Made by a program: the position numbers and the translations under genes | Origin: Archilochus colubris | Taxonomy: Eukaryota; Chordata; Aves; Apodiformes; Trochilidae | Direction of reading: 5' to 3' | Assembly (NCBI GenBank): GCA_023079485.1 | Contig: CM041104.1 | Location: forward strand, 5,316,864 to 5,380,863 | DNA: 64,000 nt | Shown here: in pieces, positions 22,961 to 34,100 of the stretch | Layout: each line of letters begins with the position of its first letter | Numbering within the stretch: the stretch's first letter is position 1 | The notes under the pieces: generated by a model | What the model saw: the letters and a program-made list of their open reading frames with translations, nothing else | Database searches by the model: none | What the model was told of the DNA's origin: nothing

Positions 22961-25900
22961 TGACTGTCCCGGGGAGGTTTCCTTTCATCCCCTCTGCTCA
23001 ATTCCTGCCCCCCATCCGTGCCCACTGTAACCTGGGGCCACGGGGCACCGGGAGGATGCTCTGAGCCCCGGTGTGCCCCTACGTGTTGGGTTTGGCTTCT
23101 GAGAGCTTTCTCCTCGTGCATGGAGGTTTCTTCTTCTAATGCCTCATGGAATGGCCATGTGCCAGAGTCCCTCCTGCTCCCTCTTGGCTGCAGGAGCTCG
23201 TTTGGTGGCCTCAAGAAACTTTCCTACTTGCTTGGCTTCAGGTGTGAGAATTGTCACCAGCTGAATGCCAAAATCCCCAAGGCTGGGCGGGACAACGGAG
23301 TCGTTTGGAGATAAGGTCTTCAGTGGAAAACGGAGAAGAAAAACCCCTGGGCTGCTCTGGCGGGTGAGGGAGTTGCCACAGAGCTCTTCTCACCTGGAAA
23401 AAAAGGGAGGAGGGGGAGCACAAAAGGGGGACCCAACTTTAATGGGAGGTGGTTGACTCAGCCGTGGGTGTGGAATATTTCAGGAACTCAGATTATGATC
23501 TCTGACTTTCGTGATGTTTTTTATCTTGTCCCCATATTGGCAGTTCCCTCTGCAGCTGTGCTGTGTGCTTTCCCTTCTTTGTTCTGTGGATGTCACTGTC
23601 AAGACAGGTTTGACACCTTTTCCTCCCTGATCCCAGACCTGCTGCTCCTAGAAAGGACTGTGCAAGGGCAGAGGCAGTGCTCAGCAGATGTGGACCCCTG
23701 CTGCTGAGTTCCAGCTTGGGCCTTCAGAGAATTTATCTCTGCAGAGGCTTTCCTGCCCTCACCAGTGCTGAAATGAAAGGGGGAAATCCCAGCCCTATGG
23801 GGGTTGTCTGCTGCCAGCACATTGCTGAGCATAAATGGCAAGACTCGACACTTCCTTTGTTAGCTCTTTAGTAGAAATTGGTTTCCTTTCCTCAAACCTG
23901 CTGCACTTCACTCTCTGAGGTGCTCAAGCCACCACCTAGGCACTAATTTTCACTAACCCGTTTCTTTTTCAAGCTTTATGGCATGAACTTCCCTTTGCCA
24001 CGCAAAATTTTGGTTGTTTAGTCATAGCCAGCAGAAACTCCAAGGTGGTGTAAGGCAGGAGTGTTGGTTTAACTGCTGGGTGTTTCTCCACAGCCAGACT
24101 GATCAGCAGCATTACATCTGATCTATCCAATAGTTCCTGGGATCACAAGATGGGAGGTATGCTTTTGAGTTCCTTCCAAATTCGAGTCTCCTCCCTGCTT
24201 GGTTGCTGCCCAGTGGCTCAAGTCCTGGCCCTGGTGTGAGCTGAGGCTCCCTCCTGCCCCGTGTGGGCTATGCAGGTCAAACAGAGGCAGTGAAGCTCTG
24301 TGACACAAAGACATTTGTGCTGCAGCCTGGATTGGGAATTAATTTCCTGGCTGGCTTCATGCTGACACCTTGAATGGTCACCTCTGCTTGGCTGTGGTCC
24401 TGAATTCAGCTGTCCCTCCTCTCCTGGCTCCTCCAGCTTAGGGGACTGCATCCTTCTCCTGGAAGAGAAGGGGTTCTCCACATGGGGAGCCTCACCCTGC
24501 ACCCCTGCTCTGTGGGAAGGGTTTAATGTGGACCTGGGGAGCAGAGGTTTTTTGGAAAATAAGTGTTTTCAGTCTTCCTTTTCTTTGGTTCAAGTGGAGA
24601 CAGCTGCAGAGGAAGTCTTAAAAAGGGAAAAAGGATGTTGAAACACAGAGATTGTACTTTCTAGGGTACTCAAGTAGGTGCTGGTCATCTGGCTTCTGGT
24701 CAGGATGTCCTTTTTTAACTATCTGACCATTCTGTGTGTGACACCTACATGTCATGAAGAGCAGCAGGTGGAAGAAGTGGCAATGTGCCCAGGACATAGC
24801 AGATGCCCTGAGAATGTACCCAGATCACATGCAACCACCATGCTCACTTCTTTATCAGGAGAGTGAAATAAGAATTCCCTGTTTAGCCAGGGATTTTTGT
24901 CTATAAGAAATGTCTGTATAGGATGGTATTGTTTTTCCTTCTCAAGAATTGTTGCCTGAAACAGGAAGATATTTATTTGGGTGATCCATATTTTACCATC
25001 TGGTGTACAAAGGGCAGTGCTGTCTGAATGGGCCTTTGCTGGCATTCACATCCCTCTCACCAAGCAGGTAGGATTTGTGCTAAGGTGACCTTTGCTAAAG
25101 GGTCAGTAAGACTAAGATTATACATTTTGAGGACAACTTGGTGTTAAGTAGCTCCAAATGTGGGATGAGAGTTTTCAGTACCTCCTCTCCCTCTGCTCCC
25201 ACAGCCTCCAGGTATGTTTATCCAAAGATCTCAGCATACTGAATGGACTTTGGGAGCTGAGAGTTTTTAGAACTTTACTTAAGCTTTCTTTGTGCTTGAG
25301 ATCATGCTCTAGGCTTGTTTTAAAATCTGCTTTTGAGAACTGCATTGAGGACTCTTTTCCTGGGCATTTATGATCTCGGATTGTCTAAAGGGCTCTGTGT
25401 GTGGCCTTCTTAAGATTACCTTGACATTTCTTTGTGTGTCATGTAAAAACATGGTTTCTCCTCACCCTCCAAATGAATTGGATTTGGACACTCCTTTCTA
25501 CTTCCATCACGTTTGTGTCACATCTTGGGAATTGGCAGATGTTTATTTTTATTTTCAGTGCAAGAGTTAGGTAACTGCAACAGTGGGTTGGGAACAATGG
25601 TGGCCAGCCTGCCTTATTTCTCTGCCAACTGTAATTTTTAAATGGAGAAAGGAACTGACACACCTTGAGTGTGGGAATTCATCACCCAGAACAAATGTGT
25701 GGCTCAACACGTGCCTTGTATTTCTTTTGCTTCTCTCACATGTAGTGAGGTTTCAAGAAAGTGCATTTCAGTTCTGCATTCTCACCCCACTTGTCCTGTT
25801 GCTCTTGGTGAGTGCCACATACCCACCATTTTCCTGCATTATTCCAGAGAGAGGAGAATGTCATTATTTTGAGAGGATAGTTGAAGGGCAAAATGAAGCA

Positions 25901-27530
25901 GGCTGAATCATATTATGATTTCCATGGCTGCCTTTCCTCCCCTGTGAATTCTCTTGAGTGCAGTCACAGAAAGTTTGTGTGCGTGAGGACGTGCATCTAC
26001 TCGATGCACTTTGAAAATGTCATCAGTAAAGTAATGCAATTTTTTTTCCTCCAGGTTGGAAAATACATTAGGCCTGAGTTTAAGTTTCTGTTCTGTTCCC
26101 AGAAACCCAAGATTTACATTGGTTTGCTTAAAGGATTGCATGTGCAGGTGTGACAACGTGCATGGTCCCTGGGCCAGGTAGGCAGCCTGGCTTCTCTCCT
26201 TTCTGCTAAAGCAGAACTTACCTAGGAGAGAAAATGGTGTCCTGTGCCATGCAGGGGCACTTTTTGGTGAAGGGGGTGTGCATTGAGGGGAATAACAACC
26301 AGGAGTATGCGTGTTGTGCTTGTCTGAAGAGGAAATGAACAGGCAAGTCAGCAGTGTTTGTAGCCACAATACAGACAGCTGGTTTTGCAAGTGTCTTTGT
26401 GGCTGCCTTACCTGGAAGGAGGTGTAGAGGGGTCATGGCCACAGCCACACACATAGAGGTGCTGTTTAGAGAATTAGGGAGCAGTGGGGTGCTTCTGGCC
26501 ATCTATCTTGTGCTGCTGAGGCCGTCTCCTGGCTGGGAGGTGTTGTTATGGGTTGACAGCTCTTGGCATGTTTGACCAAGCCCATGTTCTCTTGTTCTTC
26601 TCCATCTTCTGCTGCTCTCTGGAACTGCACTCACCCTGGCCACACCAGGAGTGACTTTCATCAGCTCCTTTGTGTGATGAGGTGAAGGTAATCAGGAAGG
26701 GCAGAAACCCAGCCCACAGCTCAGATCCGTTCCTCGCTTCCTTGTTGGCACTGGATGCTGAGATGAACCAGAGGGTCACCAATAACTTTGCTGTCCTAAG
26801 CACAGAGGTCCATGTGCTACATCAAACTCCACCACAGACTCCTCTAGGCTGGTTCTTACCCTTACCTGGGTGTATGCTGTCTTCACATCCTATTTTACTT
26901 TTTTAAACTCTGAGTAGCACTTCTTGTCACTTCATATGAAGCCAGTCAGCTGTACAGCCAGTCCAGCATGGTGCTGCCAGAAGGTGTATGTAGACATGGC
27001 CCTAACAAACACTGAGGAGACCTCTTGACCTCAGCTCTAACCCTGTTCGTTTGTTCCCAAAGAACAGGCAGTTGGGAAGGCTGCTTCACCTTAAGGATCG
27101 TTTTTGCCTGAGGGTTAGCACGTTAAGACGAGACAGGCTACAGGGTCTCTTGGGATGACTTTGTAGAGCTGGAGCAGGCTGAGAACCAGATCTAACAGAG
27201 TTGGCAAATGTACCTGGCATGTGGGACCGTGGCACACGAGCTTTGGAGTCTGAGCATTGCTTCCCTATGAAGAAAATATTCTCTATAAACTGAAACCCAA
27301 GCACAGTGATGGGACAGTAGTGTGAATGGAGGACTGATGCAGACTGGTGGCTCAAGTGCACCTCAGGTTGCTAAGGGGATGGAATGGAGACTTCTGAGCA
27401 AATTCTTAGAATCAAAGTTATTAATGAGGGAAGAAAAACCCGAAATAGTTAAACTGTGCTGTTGTGTTTTTTCCCTTGGTTATCTGTGTGGGTTTTTGCA
27501 CTTGCCATTTACAGAGAAAGGAGACGAAAC
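22961..27530. other. Intergenic between divergent SYS1 and SDC4
   Basis: No gene was recognised on either strand. Base composition is moderate and open frames are short. I see no transposon, tRNA or conserved protein segment in it. Confidence 0.55.
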
Positions 27531-27542
27531 GGTTTCGTTTTC
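27531..27542 (+). promoter_or_regulatory. Candidate interferon-stimulated response element upstream of SDC4
   Basis: GGTTTCGTTTTC fits the pattern GTTTCNNTTTC bound by IRF factors (GAAAACGAAACC on the other strand). It overlaps an inverted repeat, ACGAAAC / GTTTCGT with one central G (27524-27538). It lies about 630 bp upstream of the SDC4 start codon. Confidence 0.45.
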
Positions 27543-27666
27543 CATCTCCAGCAAGAAACCTGTGATGTAACACCCGCCTGATGACCGCAGCGATGTCGTT
27601 CGGGGCTTTCTGTAAACGTAAAGCTGTCACTTGTGGAATGCTGCGAAAGAGGATTACTTCGTGTCT

Positions 27667-27816
27667 GCTTCCCCCCGCCCCCCCTCTTCCCCTTCTTTCC
27701 TTCTATCCCCCCTCCCCTTTTCCCCTTTCTCCTCCCCTTTTCCTTTTTTCCTCTCTTCCCCCCTTTCCCTTTTTCCTCTTTGCCCTTTTCCCTTTCTCCC
27801 CTCTTTCCACCCCCCC
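27667..27816. repeat. Polypyrimidine/polypurine tract upstream of SDC4
   Basis: About 150 bp are almost wholly C and T on the plus strand, with only a handful of purine interruptions. It lies 250-400 bp upstream of the predicted SDC4 transcription start. Such tracts can adopt triplex (H-DNA) structure. Confidence 0.85.
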
Positions 27817-27959
27817 CATAACCCATTGCCTCCCTCCACGCCGGCTCCAGAGGGGTTTCCGCCCCATTCCCCGCTTGCCCGGATTCCATAGCCGGTCTGA
27901 AGTCTTTAGGAAAATACCCGGGCACTGTCCCCACGTCCTTCTGCCGGCCTCCCAAGCCC

Positions 27960-28164
27960 TCCACCAGCCGGGCAGTGCGGGGCCGGGATAGTGCAGGGCG
28001 GGGGCTGTGCGGGGCGGGGGCATTCCCGGCGGGACGGGACGGGGCGGGGCGGGGGCGGCTCTATAAGGGGCGCGGCGGCAGGCGGGGGGAGAGAGAGAAA
28101 GAGGGAGTGAGAGTTTGCTCCGCAACCGGCCCAGAAGCCAAGCTCGGTTCTGTTCTGCCCGGCC
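27960..28164 (+). promoter_or_regulatory. SDC4: SDC4 core promoter and 5' UTR
   Basis: A CpG island contains a row of GC boxes of the Sp1 type at about 28031-28058. These are followed by a TATA-like TATAAG at 28062-28067. Transcription would start near 28092, giving a 5' UTR of about 70 nt that is rich in GAGAGAAAG. Both the TATA element and the GC boxes are visible; the start site is inferred from spacing. Confidence 0.8.
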
Positions 28165-31100
28165 ATGCCGCTGCTCCGCGTTCCGCCGGTGCTCTGCGCC
28201 GCGTTCCTGCTCGGCCTCCTCCTGCAAGCCGCCGCCGAGTCGGTGAGTCCCGTCGGGCCAGGGGAGGGGACGGGAGGGAAGGGAAGGGGGGCTCCTTGGG
28301 TGGGGAAGGTGAGGGTCCCGGTGCCAGGAGGAGGTGACCCCGGTGTTCTGTGTGGTTCCGCACGGCTCTCGGCTGGGGCTGCGCTTGCGTCGGCTCCCGC
28401 TGGCCGGCAGCCTGAGAGCTAATGCCAGCCGGGCTCTGCTCCCAGCCACTGACCCTTCCCGGTGGAGCTGAGGGCAGAATGGGCTTGTAGCAGTCGGGCA
28501 GTTCCCATTCCCTCTTCGGGTTCCCGTGCCTCCGTCCTGGCTTGGGTCCTGCTTCCTCTGATGCCAGAGCAAAGTCCTCTTGTCCCTCTTGCCCTGTCCG
28601 GATGTCCCCCATGGTCGTGCCACTCCTGACGCGTCCCTTTCTCCCCGCTAAGCACTGATCAGCCTCGTCGTGCTCTTCTGTAATCTGGCCCGGTGGAATT
28701 AGAGCAGTACAGGGTACAAGGGTACGTGAGAGAAATGAATTACTGCTCTCCAGTACAGCTTTGATCTCCAGCCGCTGGTTGTGGATTTAAGTCCTTTAAT
28801 CCCTCTTTTATCGTGCGTGTGTGATGGGCTCGATACGAGCAGTGTGTTACAGCACCTGGACAGGCTCCCTGTCTCACCAGAGTTTGGTTGTGCTGGTACC
28901 TAGTGTCTTCTATGTGTACCAAACCTTCCTCATTTCCCTTCACAGGGGTATGAAAAACCATGTGTTACCATGGATGCTTTAGATGTCTATTTAGTATATA
29001 ATGAGGTGAAACTCTCTTTGGGTGCTCCAAGCTGGGCACATGTGGGATCTTCGTGGTGGAGCATGGAGCAGAGCTTTCAGGATTCTACCTTCCCTGCTGT
29101 TTGTTGGGTTATATTGTGTGGAGAAGTTTTTTTTGTGTGTGTCCATCTTGCTCACAGTGCAGTCAGGGCAGATTCTGCTAGTCTTGAAAGAGCTGCTGAG
29201 ATTAAGGTAGCTGCAGGGGATGAGGGGCTCTCAAAACTAGGTTTAATCATCTACATTGCTTCATCCTGGACTGAGGCTGAGTGGGCAGATCAGAACTGAT
29301 AAGGCCGTGCTGCTGGGTTTCTCTCCAATAGGGACATGGGGCTGGGGGGTTGGTGGTTGTAGAGTGGAAAACTCCCGCGGAAAGCATCTGTAGTAATTGT
29401 CAGCTACTCTGCTAAAACCAAGCAGCCCAAATCCACTCTAATCTGGTGTCTTTATCCCTGCTGTTAAGCACGTGAATCGGTCGTTTGAGAACTGGCCCAA
29501 ACTAGTAGCACAAACCTTTGGGGCAGACAGCATCTGGAAGTTGCATTGACCATGTTTGGTATGAAATGCAACTTGGTGTCCCTGGGGAATTGAGTGGCCT
29601 GCAAGCATTGGATTTCTGCAAAGACAACAAATTTTGCACAGATGTGTTCTGTAAATCCTTATATAGAACTTGGATGGAATCTTTGTCTGTATCTTTTAAA
29701 GTTACCTAAGATGGAGTGTATGCTGGAGAAGTAACACTGGCCTACTATAACGCCTTATCCAAACAAATTGTTTGGGTTACAGGCTGCTGGGGAGGAGACG
29801 AGGATGACACACTGTTTGGGAGAGTTCTGCTGGCGCTCCTCCCATATTATTATTTTATTTTTTTTTTAATAGTCCTGCCAAAACGTGCAGGGCTGCACAG
29901 CGTGTGGCTCTTGGTTCTCCTGGGCAGGCAGGGTGAAGACAGGTAGCTGTTTCTTAACAAGACAGGGATTGTATTTCTTGTGCTTATGTAAGAGCATGGC
30001 TTTTGAGTGATTCGGTGCTTGAATATTTCCCCGAGCCTGTACAAACAAAAATGCCTTGGCTCCTTTTTCCCTTGCATGGCTTTCCAGCGGAGATGGGATT
30101 TCTCCACGTGAAGCAATCTTGGATGTGTAAGAGGGTGGGGAATATGACTGAAGTGCCGAAGTCTGACGTTGGTGCTCAGGCTGTGGGTGGGTTGTGTTAC
30201 AACAGCACACCAGCTTCGTGTGAGAACATCGGCTTCTTCCTATGGGGTGGGGGTAGCTCTGAGCTGAAGCCCGATGTCTCCTGGTCGTTTCTGGCCCTCT
30301 CTGGTCGAGTGCTTTAGGAACCAAAGGCTGTGCGGGCAGGGTGTGAGGATGGGTTGCTTCAGGAGCCTGCAGCTGGGGTGAGCAGAAAGCCATCAATGCA
30401 ACCAGGGTGTGGGAATGGTGGAGCTGGCAAAGGTCTTGAGGTCTGCCTTGTTGGGGCAGAGTGGCATCCTGGAGCTCCCCCTGTGCTTTCAGCATCTAAA
30501 AGTGCCCCTGGCAGCAGAGGAGGGAAGCAAGGGGTCTTTCCCCCAAGACAGAGAGGTTTGCCTGCTGCAGGCTTGGGTTACTCCTACCTCTGAGCTTAAA
30601 GAGGGCTCTGAGTGCCCTGAGCTCAGCAGGGCTGTAGCACTGCTAATGCTTGTTGCATCTGTCCTACTTTTCTGCCTTGAAGTCTGCAGAAAAAGTCTCC
30701 GTGCAGCACCACATCAAGTTTGTGCATCCCCAGCAGTGCAGACAAGCAGAAATCCAACCCAGAAGCTGCTGGCAGAGGATTGCTCAGGGAGGGGGAGAGA
30801 GGGGGGGAGGCTTCATGCTGTTTGTGGGCTCTGTTTGCTGGTTTAAAGCAATCATGCTTGGAGGCCTCCTGATTGCCAAAGCTGGTGTCTTGTTGATGAT
30901 AGCTGTGTTTGGAAAGTAGTGCAGCATTATTAATGTTAAAACCGGTTTGGCTTGTCCTGCTGCCATTGATCCCTGAGGCCTGTTCTTTCTGCTCTTTGCC
31001 CAGTTTCTCATCTGTCCCTCCCAATCAAATCAAGACGTTTCTATCTGCACATTTTACTTAATTTTACTAACTTGGAAAACTCATGGGGCAGCTGAACATG

Positions 31101-34100
31101 TACAGCAAATCCTTGCTTTGCTACAGCCTCCCTAAAACACACAGCAGGAAAACTACAGTGTCTTAAGTTGGTGTCCTTATTCCTGAAGGGAAGGAGCCCA
31201 GGACTTCTGGTAGCTGAACCTTTAGAGCTATCTGTTGGGTTGAAAATCCTGTAATGTGTAGAAAGAAACAGAACCTCATACCTTGCAGAATGGTATGAAC
31301 AAGTGATGGGGTGGGCATCAGGGGTGCATGGTTCCTCTGCAGCCCAGAACCTTCTCCATGCTTGAGGTGGAGGTACCTGCACAGGTGGGTACCTACTTGG
31401 GGCTGCAGCCCAGTTCTCATCTCTCCTAAGCATCTGCCAACTCCCATGCTGGAGAGCACTTTTTTTTTTTTTTTGTGTGTGTGTGGTTCAGTTTTCCAAA
31501 CAACTTACGCAAGAGGCACGTTGGGGCTGAACTTGGTACTTTTTAGACTCACAGTACCAGAGGCTCATTCACTCTCAGAAGTTAAGGCTGTTAGCCAACA
31601 TGATTGCTTTTTCCTGCCCATTCTGTTGTCTCCCAAGGCCTTGGCACTTAGAGAGGCAGAGGCCTGTATCCAGTCCAGCAACAATGAAAATGTTTTTCCT
31701 ATGTGTTCCCCTCTCCTGTTCTCTCCAAACCTCTGTTAATGGCTTTACTGTTGCCTGGAGCTGTTCAAATGGTTGGGGTGGGGAGGCCTTTTGCTGCTCT
31801 CAGATGCCTGAAGTGGAGCCTAGTATGACCTTGCCGTGGTTTTCCTGTGGTGGCTTACAGCTTGCTCCATACATTCTTATTCCACTTCCATCCTGAAGCT
31901 GGAAGCTGCTAACTCAACCTGCAGAGTGAGGATGGAGAGGAGGGACTCTGGCTGGCTCCTTGGCCTGCAGACTTCAGAACAACTCCTGCAGCTACTTTCC
32001 CCTCCCCTCTGACTTCTGGTGGTGGGACTGCTCTGTTGAAAACTTGCTGGCTGCTTGAATCCACTTGGGTGTAAGCTAACACTAGGTTGTGTTGCATGTA
32101 TGTTAAATTCTTTTCCCTCAGGTGCATGGATTTGATGGGCTTTATCTTTAAAACCGACTTAAAAAAAAATAAATTAAAAATCAGTGATAGGAACCGTACA
32201 AGTCTGGGAGGCACAACAACTGTGGTTCTGTGGTCTGCCATGTGAATGGCTTTAAGTTGACTTGTAAGATCACTTGATTAAGTTATGCTGGCTCACTGAT
32301 CCTGCAGCACAACTCCTGAGCTATCAGCTGGGGCTAGACAAAAAGGAGCATCCATCCTTCAAAACACTTCCTTGCTTTTGAGTTAACATTTTTCCTCTTC
32401 AGCCTGCCCTCAGATCCTTGCAGCTGCTTTCCCCCCTCTCCTCAGTACAGCTTGTTCCTATAAAGGAACTGTAACAACAGCAGGGTTGTGCTGCTTTTGC
32501 AGCCTCAAAGTAGATGCTAATGTGGTTGAAGCACTACAAAACCAGTGGGGACAAACCTTGCACACGCCGGACCTCCGGGCTGCTGTTGTGGAGCATGTGT
32601 GGCTGTTTGTTTGAGACTCGGTGGAATGCAAATACTATAGATTAAGGATTCAAATGATTTGCACTAGAATGAGACTTGCGATGAGCCTGAGCTTGGCCCT
32701 GAATAGACAGGGCAGCCTGGTTAAACTCTATGACTTGTTAGAAACTACTGCTCTGCGTGGCTATAAAAAAATAATAAAAATACAGTAATGAGCTGTTTGG
32801 GCTGCTCTTCTAGATTAGTTCAGATGTCTTTAATGTGTGTCTGAATGGCTGATCAGTAAATGCTGCTGCCTCTGACCATGGATTGCTGGTGGCCCTGGCT
32901 CCAGCAGTCGTGCAGTGACTCAGGGTTTCTGGCACTCTCCTGGCCCCGCAGCTCCAGCAGACTCTGCTGTCACCCTCTGAGTAACAGCCCTGGCCCCTTA
33001 CCCAGGGCAATGACTCAGACTTCCGAGGTGGATTTCTTCCTCCAGGAGAAGAGGGGTGACAAGCACAAGCAGCGCTGCCTGGCCCATGGTCTGTGCTGCC
33101 CTCTGTACCCAGCACCCTCCCCTTCCTGCCTCCTGTCCAGTCTGCCTCGGATTGTGGTGGCTGGAGTGGGCAAAAAGCTGTCAGGTTCTGACATCTGATT
33201 GCTGCCAGGAGTTGTGTTGGTGTTGGCAAAGGCAGGTCAGAAAATGGCCTTGTCATGAGCTGCCAGTAACTTGCTCTGGCAGCTCGGTGGTGGTTGTGTT
33301 TTCAAACAGAGCTGGAAATGAGTTGCATGGGGGAGAGAGGAGAGCAGCAGTGTTATCTGAAATGACTGAAAGCATTCAAAACAAGTGGAAAGTCTCAAAA
33401 GCGGGGGTTAAATACTTAATCCACAATCTGGACAAAATGTCAGTGTAGGAGGGGAAAACGCGCAAGATGTAGCTGCGTCCCTCTCAATTTCTGGAGACTG
33501 GCAGGCTTCAAAAATACACTTGTATTTCCAGCAAAAATAAGGCTTTTACCTGTTCTTGCCAGTTTTGTCCTTAAATCCCCTAGGATAGAGACTCTACTTA
33601 TAAAATGCCAAGTGGCTCTTGTTAGAAAAATTATTGAGGTAACTTAAAAATCAGAGCAGTTAGTTGAAATCTCAGACGCTCCTTGGGGAGATGGGGAGAG
33701 CTGGAGCACTGTTACCCAAGCAGCTAGTGTCATGTCAAGCTAAAACAAGGTTTCTTCTTTCTCAAACAAATGCCATTCTGTCAGGGAAAGCAGAGCCTGC
33801 CATGGGAAGGATTTACCTCTTCTGATGGTGCTCTGCCTTGGCTGTTGAAGGGGAAAAGGTGTCTCCTTTATAGTTCAACTAAAACTCTGCTGGTGTCTGC
33901 TGTAAAACTTGAAGGCAAAGCGCCGTGGCCTTGCTCTGTTTATGTTGCTGGGAGGCTCACCCTTCCTCCTGCCTTTCAGCTGCTGTTACAGTCAACCTAC
34001 AGCAATAAAAAGAAGTGTTAGTGTGCATTAATGACTGAAAGTGCCTGCCTGGGACTTGCACCCAAACAGCCTGTGCAGCACAGTAGCCAGAGATCCCTGT

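Noticed and set aside
22583..22963. Plus-strand frame starting MAVPGLFPG beside SYS1
   Set aside because: It is probably a CpG-island artefact. There is no similarity, though a non-coding antisense transcript remains possible.
24115..24190. Possible CR1 LINE remnant
   Set aside because: The stretch TTTGAGTTCCTTCCAA recalls a CR1 3' segment, but the typical terminal octamer repeats and flanking consensus are missing.
27703..28623. 306-codon minus-strand open frame
   Set aside because: It is antisense to the SDC4 promoter and exon 1. It is low-complexity, driven by the polypyrimidine tract, with Lys/Glu/Gly runs.
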